From the NCBI GenBank assembly GCA_027574665.1, contig CM050654.1, forward strand, positions 27,423,722 to 27,487,721: 64,000 nucleotides of DNA. The letters run 5' to 3'. Numbering within the stretch: position 1 is the first letter of the stretch; every line of letters starts with the position of its first letter. Below, in pieces: positions 13,701-25,286 of the stretch. The position numbers and the translations under genes are program-made. The notes under the pieces were generated by a model, which was not told where the DNA came from, made no database searches, and saw nothing but the letters and a program-made list of their open reading frames with translations. The DNA comes from Rhynochetos jubatus. Its lineage: Eukaryota; Chordata; Aves; Eurypygiformes; Rhynochetidae.

Positions 13701-15826
13701 TCAAGTTGCTGTTAAAATTCCACTTATATTATGCTACCTCCAACCTCAGAATCTCCTGTGTTTTGGAGCAATACATTAAACTGTCTTTTAGCAGCTGCCT
13801 GCCAAGGGGAAATGGAGATTTTGACGTTTGACCCGTAAGGAAGGATGTGTGGCATTTGGGGCTACCCAAATAAGGATTTTAGTTGGATCCTAAAAGGAGC
13901 TGCGTTTTTAACAGTTAACTATTTTGAGGCTGTTCATGTATCATGGGAGTTCAAAGTGTAGTGAATCCCTGACCAGGTGAATGAGGCAACCCCAGCGCTG
14001 AAAGTTCAAGTTTGCCTGGGGCCACATTCTTTGCACAGCTCTTTCCATTTGGAAAAGTTACTTTGCACTGGCATGGCCTAAAAAAACCCCACATTTGTTT
14101 TAATAAAGAAGTGAGATTCCAAAGCAGGACTCCATAGCCAGCAGTGGGTTCTGAGGCAGATCCCACTGAATTAGTACAAATATCCCAACAAAATAAAACA
14201 ATACTACAAACCAAATGCACTGGCAAAGAGGAAAAAAAACCCCTTAACTGGTCAGCTTTGAACGGTGCCTTAAGAATGTTTTTTTCAGAGTGGAACAAGT
14301 TTTATTCCTAGGAGCTTGTCTCCATTAGGAGAAAAGAGATGTTCTTCAGCTATTGTCTAACTTAGGCAAGACAATTTAGGACATTTGCTGGCACTGCTAA
14401 GATGCCAAGTTCCCACCTTGGAGCAGCACTGGCACCTTGCTGCACCTTGAGCCAGTTCAGGCCACTGATCCAACAGAAAACCATTGACTTGTTTCCTGGG
14501 GCTGGCTTTCTGCAGGATTAGCTCCCGAACCAGCCTACTCTGACACAAGGTGAGAGCTACACCCAGCAGAAGGAAGGGAGAGGGATGTTGCAGCACAGAG
14601 ATGGACAAGCCCACACAAGCCTCTGGTTCCAGTTGATGATGGCCAAAGCAGAAGGCAGCATCCCCACCCTCCAGCTGAGACTGGAGAGGCTGCGAGACCC
14701 CAAAGCAACCTGAAACGTCTCTCAAAGCACATCATGTCTCCAAGACCCATTCAGTCCTGGGCCACCCTGGTTCTGCTTGGAGAGAAGATGGCTATGGGGT
14801 CTGGAACATTATCTGTCAGGATGCAGACTGCTAACGTGACGTACAGCCAGACCTTACTCTGCTCCCTGTGTCCTTACGGACCTCAGGCACATCATTCAGT
14901 CCATCTGCAAAACAGCATGCCGACCTCGCTGAGGTGCTAAAAGAATAAACACACTGGAGATTGGTATGAACCCTCTGCGAGCTTCGCGTGCACAGTAACA
15001 ACCCTCTGTCCCCGGTTCCAGTCAGCAGTACGTAAAGTGTGTTACACGATGACCTGAAATAAACCGTACAACAGTGCGGTCCAGTGGCATCGAAACTATT
15101 CCAGAGGCCCTGATCCCTGGAGGTGCTGAGCCTCTGTCTCGCTCCCACCATCAGTGAGAGTTCCTGCACTCGCCTCCCCGGGGTGGGTAGAAGTTCTCAG
15201 CCTGATTTCCACAGACTGCTGCTATTTTGTTCCAACATTCCCAACATCTTCAAAATACCCAAAGCCTCTTGTGCAATGAGCAACATCCCCTGCTTCCTAG
15301 CTACATGGTGGTTTATGTTACTTTCCGCCTACAACCATTTCAGGGTTGGCTTTACAGACCTAAGTGGAAGACTAAACAATGCTGGAGCCACAGCAGGAGA
15401 ATTTGCAGAGTTTTATTCCTTGTTTCATTTGGGCAATCCTTCTGCCTCTCATCAGGGACAAAAAAACTTGCCAACCTCTTAATTTAGGACTAGCATGAGC
15501 TCTGCATTCCAGTCCCGAATCAGCCAAAGGAACCTTTTCAAGCTGGAAAGGGGGAAAAGGGCAAATACCTTTAGGCACATTTAAAAAAATAAAAGCCTCA
15601 ACACCTGCCTTTTGCAGGCAAAAACCTGCTCTCGGGGCACTCTGGAAACTAGCCTGACATCAGCATTTGAAAGGGAATTCCAATCCCTGCTCTTCGGGTG
15701 CCAGACTGCTTTCCCTGTCACCGCTTTAAACGAAAAGCAAACTCTCCCTCGCGAATGCTTTGCAGGCGCGATGCAGAGGAAAGCGATGATGGGAGCCTGA
15801 GCAGAGTATCAAGTGTAGCCGGCACA

Positions 15827-15904
15827 TTCGGGTCTTGGTTTTGTTGTGGGTTTGGGTTGTTTTGGGTTTTAGTTAGGTTTTGGGTTTGTTTGGGTGGTTT
15901 TTTT
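15827..15904 (+). repeat. Degenerate GT-rich tract (TTGGG/TTTTGGG-like)
   Basis: About 75 bases consist almost only of G and T on the plus strand, with irregular repeats of GGGTTT, GGGTTG and TTTTGGG. It resembles decayed simple repeat or interstitial telomere-like sequence but has no exact TTAGGG array; only one TTTTAGTTAGG stretch comes close. Confidence 0.6.
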
Positions 15905-17763
15905 CTCCTAATGCCTACAACAACCTGTTAAAAGTTTTGTAATCTGAAGAGAGCGAACCCTTTTCTGGATGTCCAAGCTCCTCTGCCAAGACGTGCTTGA
16001 CTGTGAATATTCCAGCTGCATGTTTCACATCACGCTGGTTGAGGATGTGCCAGTATTTTTATTATTCACCCCCTATGGACATAACAGAGCACCACATACA
16101 GTAAAGTGCTCTTAAACTGTGCTATTTACACGAATGTGTATTACACACAGAGATACGGTCCAATAAATCACATCCATTGTAAGGAGTAAGGACAATAAAA
16201 CCAAGCAAAATACCCACCGAAGCAACATAATTCTGAAATAAAGTCTATAAAAGCAAAGCCAAAAAAAAAAGTAGCATTAAACTCAGAAAATCACCTCTCA
16301 ACCCATCACTGCAATGTCTTCCGCTGCCCCCCGTCCCCCCCCCAACTTCTTGTAAAAGCATAAACTTGGAAGTCAGGGCCAGATTCCTTAAATCTAAATG
16401 CCCTTGGCTTCTTCTGGAGAGTGTAAAATTCATTCCCTTGACGCTCATATTCTGCAGCCAAGCGAGATTTCACATCAACGTGCTCTCCAGACCCTCTACA
16501 GCCCCTCGCAGCGGGGCACAGGCGGGGGCTGCAGGAGGTGGGGACGGGAGCGGGGACCGCAGCAGTCACAGCCCGGCAGCTCGGAAGCAGCAGTTTGCAG
16601 CGTGTACAAGGTTCCCCCGCTGCCGGCTTTTCCCCCATCCCCCCCTCCACCGGCTCCGTCCGTCCCCCCGGAGCGGTGCAGGGTGCGCAGGTACCCGGCG
16701 GCGCCCCCACCCTGCGGGGAGCCCGGGGTACAGCCGCGCCAGAGCGCTGTTAGGTAAAGCCTCAAGGGGAGGGGAGGCGTTAATAAAGCCAAGCTCTGCC
16801 GTATGGGCATCCCCGGGAGCGCTCCCTCCCACAGCCATCGCAGCAACAGGTCAGCAGCCTGTCGGCGTCCCGGTCCTCGGGCTGGGTCCTCGGAGGCGCT
16901 CCTCTTTCCCCTGGCACCCAGTGCCTGGATCGGGGGGGGGGGGAGGGGGAGCCAGCGCCTTCCCCCCCCCTCCAAGCAGCGGCCACCCCAGCTCCAAGGT
17001 GGGCTCTACTGGGAAGGTGGCCGTAGGGAAGGAGGTCCGCGGGCTCCCGCAGCCCCCCCAGCCACCCCCTTCCCACCAGGCAGCACATGGTCCTCCCACA
17101 CCACCTCTCCCCGTATCTCTGGGGCATCCGTCACCCTCCGGGGTGCTTTTACTCCCTCATCAAACCCAAATCTGCACTTTCACCTCACTCTGCCCCCCGA
17201 AGGGCTGCCCCTTCAGCTGCATCTCCACACACTTCACCCATGGGTTTCCTTCTCTAGAAGGCACCAACCTCCACTCTGCCCCCCGGGGCAGCCCCCTCAC
17301 ACACACACCCCGTTACACGCGACTCTGGGGTCCCTGCTGCAGGCCAAGGAAACCTCCCTCTCTAACCCCCGGCGTAGCTGCACCCCCAAATACCCCGTTA
17401 TCCCCACGCTCCCCGGGATGCACTGACGCTCCTTCCCTCCATCCAGCGCCCCTCTTATTCCTTGTCCGCTTTGTCCCTCGTGGACTCTCTCTCCCTCTTC
17501 CCTGCCCTCCCGAGGGGTCCCTCTGTCCCGGAAGCATCCCCTTTAGGCCACCCTTCAGGATCCCTTTGTCCCCTGGACGTCCCGGTGCGCGGTACCCGAT
17601 GCTCGGCGCGCGGGGCACAACGCACGGTCCCCAGCGCGCGCTGCCCGGTGCCCAACACCGGGTCTCCGCCACCCGGTCCCCAGCACGTTGCGCAGGGCGC
17701 CCGGTGCCCCGTCCTGGGTTCCCCGTTCTCCGTGCCTGACCCGCGGTGCCCGGCGCTGCTCAC

Positions 17764-18169
17764 CTGCGGGGCGCTCGGCGCTGACGCCGTACTCGGCCGT
17801 GTCGCGGCGGCGGGCGCAGGTGCCCTGTCCCTGCACCAGGGCTTGGAGGGGCAGCTCGGCGCCGGGGTCGGGGTAGCAGCGCAAACCGGCGGCGCAGCGC
17901 GGCGTGTAGACGCCGCACGCCTCGGCCTCCAGGCGGGCGCACACCGGGCAGCAGCCGCATCCCGGTTCCCGCACCAGCTCCGGGCAGGGCGGGCGGGCGG
18001 CCGGGGGGCAGGCGGCCAGGCGCTCCGCCGTGCAGGGCGGGCAGCGGAACAGCACCTCGGGCAGCGCCGGCCCCGCCAGCGCCAGCGCCGCCGCCGCCGC
18101 CGCCACCAGCAGCCGCGGCCAAGCGGCCCGCGCCGCCGCACCGCCGCGACCGACCCCGCCGAGCGCCAT
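17764..18169 (-). CDS. IGFBP2: Insulin-like growth factor-binding protein 2, exon 1 (partial gene)
   Basis: IGFBP2 is a secreted carrier that binds IGF-I and IGF-II and controls their access to the IGF-1 receptor. Exon 1 starts at an ATG in good Kozak context (CCGCCATGG) and ends at a GTGAGC donor, coding 135 residues plus one base of the next codon (phase 1). Residues 1 to about 36 form an Ala/Leu-rich signal peptide; the mature protein should begin near EVLFRCPPC. The IGFBP N-domain follows with 12 cysteines, including the family signature [10 protein letters not shown] and the IGFBP2-typical [10 protein letters not shown] and LPLQALV segments. The Pro/Ala-rich insert before CPELV is shorter than I recall for human IGFBP2. 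The linker and the thyroglobulin type-1 C-domain are encoded by exons 2-4, not in this window. IGFBP5 is a weaker alternative, disfavoured by the EVLFRCPPC and LPLQALV matches and by linkage to RPL37A. Confidence 0.95.
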
Positions 18170-18345
18170 GGCGGGACTGACGGGCGGCGGGGCCGGCAGG
18201 TGGACACGGCGCTCGGCCCCCCCCCCCCCGGCGCGGAGAGGAGCGGAGACCAGCGGCGCGGAGCGGCGCGGAGCGGAGCGGGGCCGGGCGCGCCGCGGCG
18301 CCGCCGGGTCCTAGAGCCGCCCCCGCTCCCGCCCCCACCCGCGGG
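18170..18345 (-). promoter_or_regulatory. IGFBP2: IGFBP2 5' UTR and proximal TATA-less GC-box promoter
   Basis: Directly upstream of the ATG (higher coordinates) the sequence is nearly pure G+C. It has GC-box/Sp1-type sites at about 18316-18326 and 18328-18337 and a 10-bp tandem GC repeat at 18253-18281. No TATA box is visible at a useful distance. This agrees with the known TATA-less, Sp1-dependent promoters of IGFBP2 genes. The exact start site cannot be read from sequence. Confidence 0.6.
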
Positions 18346-18349
18346 GGTC

Positions 18350-20150
18350 GGGGCTGCCCCGAAGGGGAGACGGGGAAGGGGGAGGGGGGGCAGCCCCCAC
18401 GGGGCGCCGGGGATGGCCCAAAGGGGGGAACGGGGGGTCTGACCAATACGGGGCGAGGGCCGGCTGCAGTGGGAGTCGGGGGTCTGCCCCACGGGGGATG
18501 GGGGTCATCCTCGCGAGGGGTTAGGCTCCAGCCCGCTGGGTATCAAGCCCTGACCCGCAGGGGGGATGGAGATCCTACCCTGCAAGAGGGTCCTGCCCCA
18601 TAGGGACACCCACTGCTGGGGAGGAGGGGGACACTGGGTGATCTCCACACCCCCAGAGAGCCGAGAGGGGGGCTGGGGGGCAGGCAGGGAACCACTCTCA
18701 CCCTGCTGCCCCACACATGCCAGGCCAGGCACGAGCAGCCACGTGTCAGTCAAGGTGCCACCATGGGCATGGCAGGGCAAAGCCTGGGCTCAGGGACAGT
18801 CCTACCATCCAGCCCCACACCAGACAGGGGGCCTGGGAGCCGCCCTACTTCCACAGCAGCAGGACCCTCGGAGACACAGGGCTCTGTGCCCGTACGGCTG
18901 CCCCCGTCACCAGCCTGGCTCCCCACAGGGCGTGTACACCCCCAATCCAAAGCCATCCGCAGCAGACTCAGCCCCTGTCCAACGGCACTGCCCTGCGAGG
19001 GAGCCCGAAAACCAGGGGGAAGCCAGGATGCAGAGGCAGAGCTCTCTGGGCACTGGGGTTTTGGTGTGAAATACCCACTTCAAACCCTGTCACACTCCTC
19101 TCCTGCTGCCCGACTGTCACAGGTAACACAGAGGGGTTTAAGTACAAGGGGTATTACATAGAGGGGACTGGTTTTCACTAATAAAAAGCAGTAACAACAA
19201 AGCCAAGGGAATGCAACCGAGCTAGTGAAGCTGGAGAACTCGGTTAGTGTGGTTGTGGGGTTGTATGGTTAAAGTCAGGCACTGAGGCTGCCTGAGTTCC
19301 CTCAGCCGTGGGAATGTCAGCTTTGGGGCACTTAAAGTTAACATTTGCTGCTGTAGCTTTTTGTTGTTTTGTTTTGTTTTGTTTCAAATTAAGAAAAATG
19401 TGAAATGCTGCTGTTGATGGCTCATGTGGCACAACTTTCGGCACAGGATTACTCATGGCCCCGGAGTTATACAACAACATGTTTGTTTGTGGGATCGATG
19501 AGCGCAGGGTGGGAAGATGGTCTGTGGCGTTCAGCACGCTCCGCGATATCCCCTGGGACCAAGCACATGGCCCCATCCCTGGGTCTCCCCGAGCAATAAC
19601 TCAGGGCTTACAAGGGTTTAATCAAGCACGGTCCCTTCCTCTGACTGCCCGTCACACTGCAGATACCTCATGGAAGAGCTTCCCGTTTGCTTTACTTTCT
19701 AAACCCTTCCATCCCGTGTTTGCACCTTGCTCAGGCTGGGCAGTGACTTTAACCATCCCCATTTCACATCTGGAGGAATACAGTCAGTGTTGGGGTCCCT
19801 GTGGCTGCAGCACTCATTGCTGCTTTCTCTGAGTGTAGGGGACGCTGAAACTCCAAGCCAACAAAAATGTTCCCTTGAAATTAGAAGCAAAAAACAGACA
19901 TCTTTATTCCACTTCACGTCACAAAATCCCTTTTTGTACTACGGAACCCGAATTTTTGCCTGAGTGGCTCTAGAAAGTCTCTTTAAGAAGACAAAAAATA
20001 TATATACAGAAAAAAGCCCAGCACAGACTTCGCTTTCGTTACTCCCACAAATCGCCAAGTGGGAAAACGGGATGCACACGAGCAGCCCCTCAAAAGCTTC
20101 CCTTTAAAACAGATTTGCCGGCAGATGTTCAACAGCAAATGGAGTGAATT
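18350..20150. other. Intergenic, upstream flank of IGFBP2
   Basis: G+C falls away from the CpG island over the first few hundred bases. A (GTTTT)n-like tract lies at about 19360-19385, and a short stretch at 19730-19785 resembles an antisense MIR. Open frames here have no recognisable domains and I call no gene. Confidence 0.6.
19730..19785 (-). repeat. Possible MIR/CORE-SINE fragment, antisense
   Basis: The plus-strand text reads like the reverse complement of the MIR 3' core (CCCCATTTCACATCTGGAGGAA compares with the usual CCCCATTTTACAGATGAGGAAA). The match is short, so it may be chance. Confidence 0.35.
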
Positions 20151-20179
20151 ATTTTCACCGCACACTCACGACTTCTCGG

Positions 20180-20640
20180 GGCTGGGGGGAAGGAGGCTCT
20201 CAGTACCTTTTTTATGATCTGCCGTTGACTTCACTAATGACTCACATTTGGTTCCAATGAGAGATTTTCATATGACTAATGAATCTATATTTGGAGGCGT
20301 AAGAGGGTTTGGCTAATTATCTGTTGCAGTCAGTTAAATATTCCAAGTATTCAAAGTAGGTTTTCTTCCAGTGGCAAATGTTATGCCCCCACAGTCTGTC
20401 TTCTCCTGGTGCTTTAAAAGCAGCCCAGCACTTTGACTCGTACCGAGCTGACATCTGGGTTTCTGCGTGTGTAAGCACAAGGGATGGCCTGAACTTAATT
20501 ATAGAGCGAACCAATCCTGCATTTTTTGGGTGGCCAATAGGTCATTCCCCAAGGGACGATTTAAACCCGATTTTTCAACACGCACTTAATGCTTGCAGCG
20601 GCCCGTTTTGCTGGGGGCATTTACTGGGGTGCCATTAATA
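20180..20640. promoter_or_regulatory. Candidate upstream enhancer of IGFBP2 (AP-1, homeodomain and paired CCAAT motifs)
   Basis: This AT-rich block about 2-2.5 kb upstream of IGFBP2 has no repeat character. It contains an AP-1 consensus TGACTCA (20238-20244), a CTAATTA homeodomain core (20313-20319), and two plus-strand CCAAT boxes at 20511-20515 and 20534-20538, spaced 23 bp (about two helical turns). Motif density and position suggest a regulatory element. That is an inference; conservation was not tested. Confidence 0.35.
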
Positions 20641-23120
20641 ACTCCTGGCAGAGGCAAATTCCTTATGAGCACCGTTGTGAAGGCTGCTTGTGCGCAAATC
20701 ATTTTTCCACAGGGAGGGCTCGAAATCTGATGAGAGAAGGGAAAGGAGAGAGAAGGGGGAGGGAAGGGGCTCCGCCAGCTCAGCTGCCTGAATTGCAGGA
20801 GGACATTAAACATAATGATCCTGGAGGGAAAGAAACGGTACGCAGCTCAGATGTGGGAACGAGCCAGGATTTCCTGTTCATATGCCTCTTTAGTAGGTGC
20901 TCGGGCTGTTCTCCTTCTTTTATCGCCGTCATTTTCTTTGTCCGCCACCGAAGCAATAACGCCGGCGCAGATACAATGGATCAGATGTTCCCCCTGCCCC
21001 TGCTGCTGCAGCCCTGGGCCGGGAGAGCTCTCTGTGCTGCTCTCCAACTCGAGCAGAACAATAAAGAAGATTTTACAGCTGTTGTGGGGACGGGGGGGAG
21101 GCAGAGGGAAAACAGCTTGAGTGCCCATGGCCAGCTATAATTTCTCTAGTGGGTCTTTGCTGACAGTTTTAGGATTAACAAGTGAGCTCTGTTCCCAGGC
21201 ATTTACCCCTCTGGATAAGCTGGCCTGTTTGTTCTCAAGGGTTTATTTTACCCTACAAAATATGGCATTGCCAAACAGATGTAGGCTTGTTCCTAGAAAG
21301 GCAAGTTATAGCTGAAGCTGCATCTCACAGAGGCTTATAGCCCTTGGAATTGTTTGGAAATGCTACAGTATTCCTCCGACCCTTTTCAGGGCAGTTTTTT
21401 CCCACAGACGTGCTGTTCGACTCTTTTATGGCTCTGTCCTTTGTCAAGGATGAATTAGGAAAAATAAACTCACAAACAAAAAGTGGAGGCCCAGCACGGA
21501 GATCCTCTTGCTCCCAATGATTAAGAAGTATTTTACAGCTCGGGGTGCTCGGGGGTGAGAAAACAATGTGTCCCGCGTTTTTGTTTCCCTCATTTTTAGC
21601 TCAGTGGATAATGGGGGGAGGGAGAGAGAAAAAAAGAAACAGGAAAGAAGAATGAAACAATCTTATTATTTTTAAAGGCCTCCTTTTCGATAGACTGACA
21701 CAAAGTGCTTTACAGCGAGTCCTGGAGAATGCCTGCCATGTCCCAGAGCCAGCACGGTGAGGGGCAGGTGATGAGGAAGGGAATGCTGCGAGGATGCATG
21801 CCTGATGTATTTAGTGGCCAGCATCTTGCTTTCTCCCTGGAGATTTGGCAAACTAAAGGTTTACCGGGGGGCTGGGACCTGGGAATTACCACCGACTCAC
21901 AGTGAAGCACATCGGGGCTGGACAAAGAGGGGTTTGCCCTCTTTGCCCCCCATCCCTTCCCAGGGATGGCAGGGGGACATGCCCAAGGCCAGGGTGAGTC
22001 AGCAGTGGGAGCAGAAGGAGCTCTGCTCCGATGGGGGAACCCCGGCTTCCCCTCAAAAAGGAACAAAGTAGCCTTAAAATCCAATTACAGAGATGCCAAG
22101 TCCCTTCAGGAGACACGTGTGCATTCATGGTCTCGGGTGATGCCCTGCCCTTGCCAGCCAGCATGCTTTTCCCCACAGCAGCAGGACAAGCATGCTGCTG
22201 GAGCTTTGGGGGCCAGATCCTCACCTCGCACATTCTTGGAGGGAAATCCCATCTCACCCACAAGCCCAGCTCCCCTCCCCTACCCCCACACACTCCCTAG
22301 GACTGCAGGTCCCCGATGCACCAGTCCCATGCCGCTTTATCCCCTGGCCAGATGTCAGCAGAAGGGTCAATTATAGGCCATTTTCTTTGCATTTACCCTG
22401 AGATGTTTTTAGAGCAGCCATAAAGGCATTATCTATGAGCCTGATCCAGTAATTACAAATACTTTGCGGTGGTCCAGGCTAGTTTGTTGAGGTTTCTCCA
22501 GCACTGATTAGAGATTAGCAGAGCTAAACCCACCCATTAGCTGCAAGGCATAAATCAGTGGTGGCTTCAGGCTCGCGGGCCAGGTGCCTCTCCCAGGCAC
22601 TGCCGCTCTCCAGCGGGCGTGCAGGAGGGGGAGGCAGGGTGGTCTGGTCTGGTCTGCAGTTGTCACGCATAGCAGAGGCTTGTGGATTTGAACAACCCAG
22701 TAGTCAAACTCCTCACTCATCCCTAAGCATCCCTCAAAGATGCCTTCATTAGTCTCAGATGTACAAAGCGGTTTGAAACCGAGCAGCTGACCAGGAGGAG
22801 GCGATGCAGAAAGGGTTAAATATTGACCTAGGCTGGTCAGGCACAGGCACTGGGCTTATGGGGATGATAAAACAAGAGCAGAGAGGATTTGTGTGGAGAT
22901 TGTTCTTGACTTCAACAGGTACCAGGGTTAATTGCTGTTGGAAAAGGACCTGGCAAGGAGGGGAAGAAACAGCCTTTATCTGAGTCTGAAGTAGCAATGC
23001 ATCTTTGCAGAGATACTTCTCCTTTAAACAAATCTCTGCTTGAAGAGGGTCTTGGGTGGCTAAAGGACTGGTACTATCCAAATCCAACAGTTTCCCAGTT
23101 ACAGTCCTCAGGATACCAGG
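20641..23120. other. Intergenic, no gene seen
   Basis: Mixed sequence with a purine-rich segment at 20730-20780 and a polypurine stretch at about 21610-21655 next to AT-rich DNA, including a GGATAAG GATA site at about 21212. Short open frames overlap each other on both strands and show no domain. Confidence 0.55.
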
Positions 23121-23215
23121 AGAAGGTGACCTCTTTGCCAAGACCCTAAAACTTCAGCACCTTTTCAGATATCACCCTAACCTGTAGAGAATGGGGATTA
23201 ATACCCTCTGGGTTT
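23120..23215 (+). repeat. MIR-like CORE-SINE fragment
   Basis: The sequence follows the MIR 3' half in order: a GTGACCT..GCCAAG segment, then a pyrimidine-rich spacer, then CTGTAGAGAATGGGGATTAA. This matches the usual MIR order of GTGACCTTGGGCAAG followed by CTGTAAAATGGGGATAATA. Its divergence fits an ancient amniote insertion. Confidence 0.55.
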
Positions 23216-25286
23216 GGCGGCTAACACACCTAGCTTCTTACCTGAGGACCTGCTCCTCTGGCCTCAGAGACCTTCCCTCTCCAGGCCACTCAATCCTGAT
23301 TTCCCTTCAGTGGTAGGAGTGCTCCCACAAACCCAAGGGCCTGGGCATAAGAGCCACCACATCGCTGCTTATACCTACTGAGTCTTCCAATGTGCTCCTT
23401 GGTTTCCATGGGGATTTAGATTCCCAGATAAAAGTTGGATTGAAAATCCCTTTGTTTCAGTGAGTACAGATGCTAGAGGGTCTGGCTGTCTGGAAAGGAC
23501 TGGAACAACCTCCCAGGACTGTGACACGGTGGAAATGGGCAGGATCCCCCAGACAAATATGAGTACCCAAAGATCCCTTTGACATTCACATTGGACAGGC
23601 TTTCCCTCAGTGTCTGGTACCCCTCGAGCAGGGCAGCGGGATGAAAGCATTTCAGAGCACACGTAGATGCTTAAGAATTTTATTAGCAGCATCAGCCAAC
23701 ATTTCCACTTGCTTTGTATTTGCTGTTGGAAAAGTAATAACAGCTTTGGAGAACCTACTCAGGAGAGAAAACAGCCCTTTCCTAGGCACCACGCTGGGAT
23801 ACTGCTTTGAGTAACAACATTGCATGCAGGAATGGAGTGGAAAGGGGCTGCAGCCCCACGAGGAGCAGGGATTGCTTACACCAGCCCATGGAAAGTGCTT
23901 GGATGGAACAGGATGAAGGAAAGTGTGGTGTGAGTGCCTATCAAGAAAAGACTCCAGCTGCTGGTCTCTAGCTGCCTATGTCAAAGCCTCCTCGGGGAAG
24001 TAACTTTATTCGTCTCCTGGGACAAATAAAACAAGTACTGGAAAAAATACAGGGAACAGTCTTGTGTTGGCCGGGACAAGACCATTCAGATCTTAACCCA
24101 GAGCACAGGGCCCTCCTAGGGCAAGAGAAGTATTTGGAGGTGCACTGGTATTTACCTCTAACACAAAGGAAACCCCAGGCCCCTGCAGTCTCCTGGCTGT
24201 TGAGGAACAGGAGCTACTCCAGGACTAGGGAGCACACAGGGCTGTGCTGCCTTTGAACCCCTACCAACTCCTAACACAAGAATTTCCCAGTCCCATTTCC
24301 CTGGTCCCGCGTCTGCACCTCTCCTGGGTCTGACTCATCTTGGGCCAAGGCAGAGGGAGATGGAGCCAAGAGCTGAGGGGACAGAGCATCTTCAGAAACT
24401 GGTCCTCATCCCGCAGCTCCTCTGGCCTCGGACAAGCTCTGACTCTGCTCAGTGGTGAAGGCAGAGACCACTCGTAGGGCATCTTGGGGCAACACTAACT
24501 CTGCTATTCTGCTCCCAGACAAACCCCCTTGCCCTCCTCAGCCACAGCACAGGGGAAAGACTGAAGAACCAACCCTGTATAAAAGTGTCCTCTTCTGCTA
24601 GCAGCTACAGATGAACATCTCTGGTGAGCATCATGGCTGTTTGACCAATAACGGCACTTAACCAAGAGCCCAGCAGAAAAACAGAGGGCCTCAACTCAGA
24701 AGATTTAATCATATGCTTTAAAGCACGCTACCTGTCAAGGCAGGTGAGGGAGGAGGTGATCTGGATGATCTCACTCCAAGGTAACACGATGAGCCCTCCC
24801 GCACTGTCGCAGCCCTGCTGAGACAGGCAGGCAGCCTGGGGGGTGGGTTTCCCCTTGCAGGACACTCCCAAGGCAGCGAGTCTTTCCATTTCTTCAGTAT
24901 GTTCATATGGACCGGCCCGTGAACACAAGCAGTGACATGCAGCCCTCACACAAGGCATCTTCCACAACCTTCTGCCCAAACATCACCGCTCGTTTCTGGC
25001 TTGCCCCTGTGGACCCTCACTGATACCTGCTGCACAGAAGGAGGTGGACTAACGAGCTCTCTCCTTCCTTGCTGACATGGACGTCCTGCCAAAGAAAATG
25101 CAGGAGAAAAGGAACAAGGATGGGCCACCACTGACCAATTTTCTACATTCCTTCTACCCCAAGAAAAGGTCCCCTGGTGACCCCACAAACCAGTACTGCC
25201 TGAAGCCCCCCACCACAAGGAAATGGATGCTGTGCAAAGTAGAGGGTTCATCTAGAGACCTCCAAAGACCCCTTTCAGAGCTGGAA
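23216..25286. other. Intergenic, no gene seen
   Basis: Ordinary moderately GC-rich sequence. I recognised no exon, RNA gene or clear repeat. Confidence 0.55.

Larger units (their letters stand above)
1..17763 (-). other. IGFBP2: IGFBP2 intron 1 (3' part outside window)
   Basis: Everything left of the exon 1 donor (GTGAGC, read on the minus strand at 17763-17758) is the first intron of IGFBP2. I searched by eye on the minus strand for the conserved thyroglobulin-type C-domain (the CWCV motif) and for the exon 2/3 segments around the LYNLKQ motif, and found none. Exons 2-4 therefore probably lie left of base 1. A very long first intron is usual for this gene (about 27 kb in human, from memory). 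Open frames in this stretch are short, lack splice logic and show no recognisable domains. The intron holds two GC-rich islets (about 1.8-2.1 kb and 5.3-5.96 kb), G-rich runs and a GT-rich tract, listed separately. Confidence 0.8.
16500..18500. promoter_or_regulatory. IGFBP2: CpG island spanning IGFBP2 promoter, exon 1 and start of intron 1
   Basis: Roughly 2 kb of very GC-rich, CpG-dense DNA surrounds the IGFBP2 first exon. It extends asymmetrically, about 1.2 kb into intron 1 and only about 0.3 kb upstream of the ATG. It contains a homopolymer G-run at 16932-16949. Because stops are rare in such sequence, several long overlapping frames exist on both strands; only the minus-strand IGFBP2 frame has protein-family support. 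Confidence 0.85.

Noticed and set aside
16366..17739. A 457-codon plus-strand open frame in the IGFBP2 CpG island
   Set aside because: It is antisense to IGFBP2, Pro/Arg/Ser-rich with no domain, and overlaps other equally open frames. GC-rich DNA lacks stops, so length alone is not evidence.
17555..17763. Extension of the IGFBP2 exon 1 frame beyond position 17764
   Set aside because: The frame reads through a canonical CAG|GTGAGC donor at the expected family boundary; the extra residues have no IGFBP similarity.
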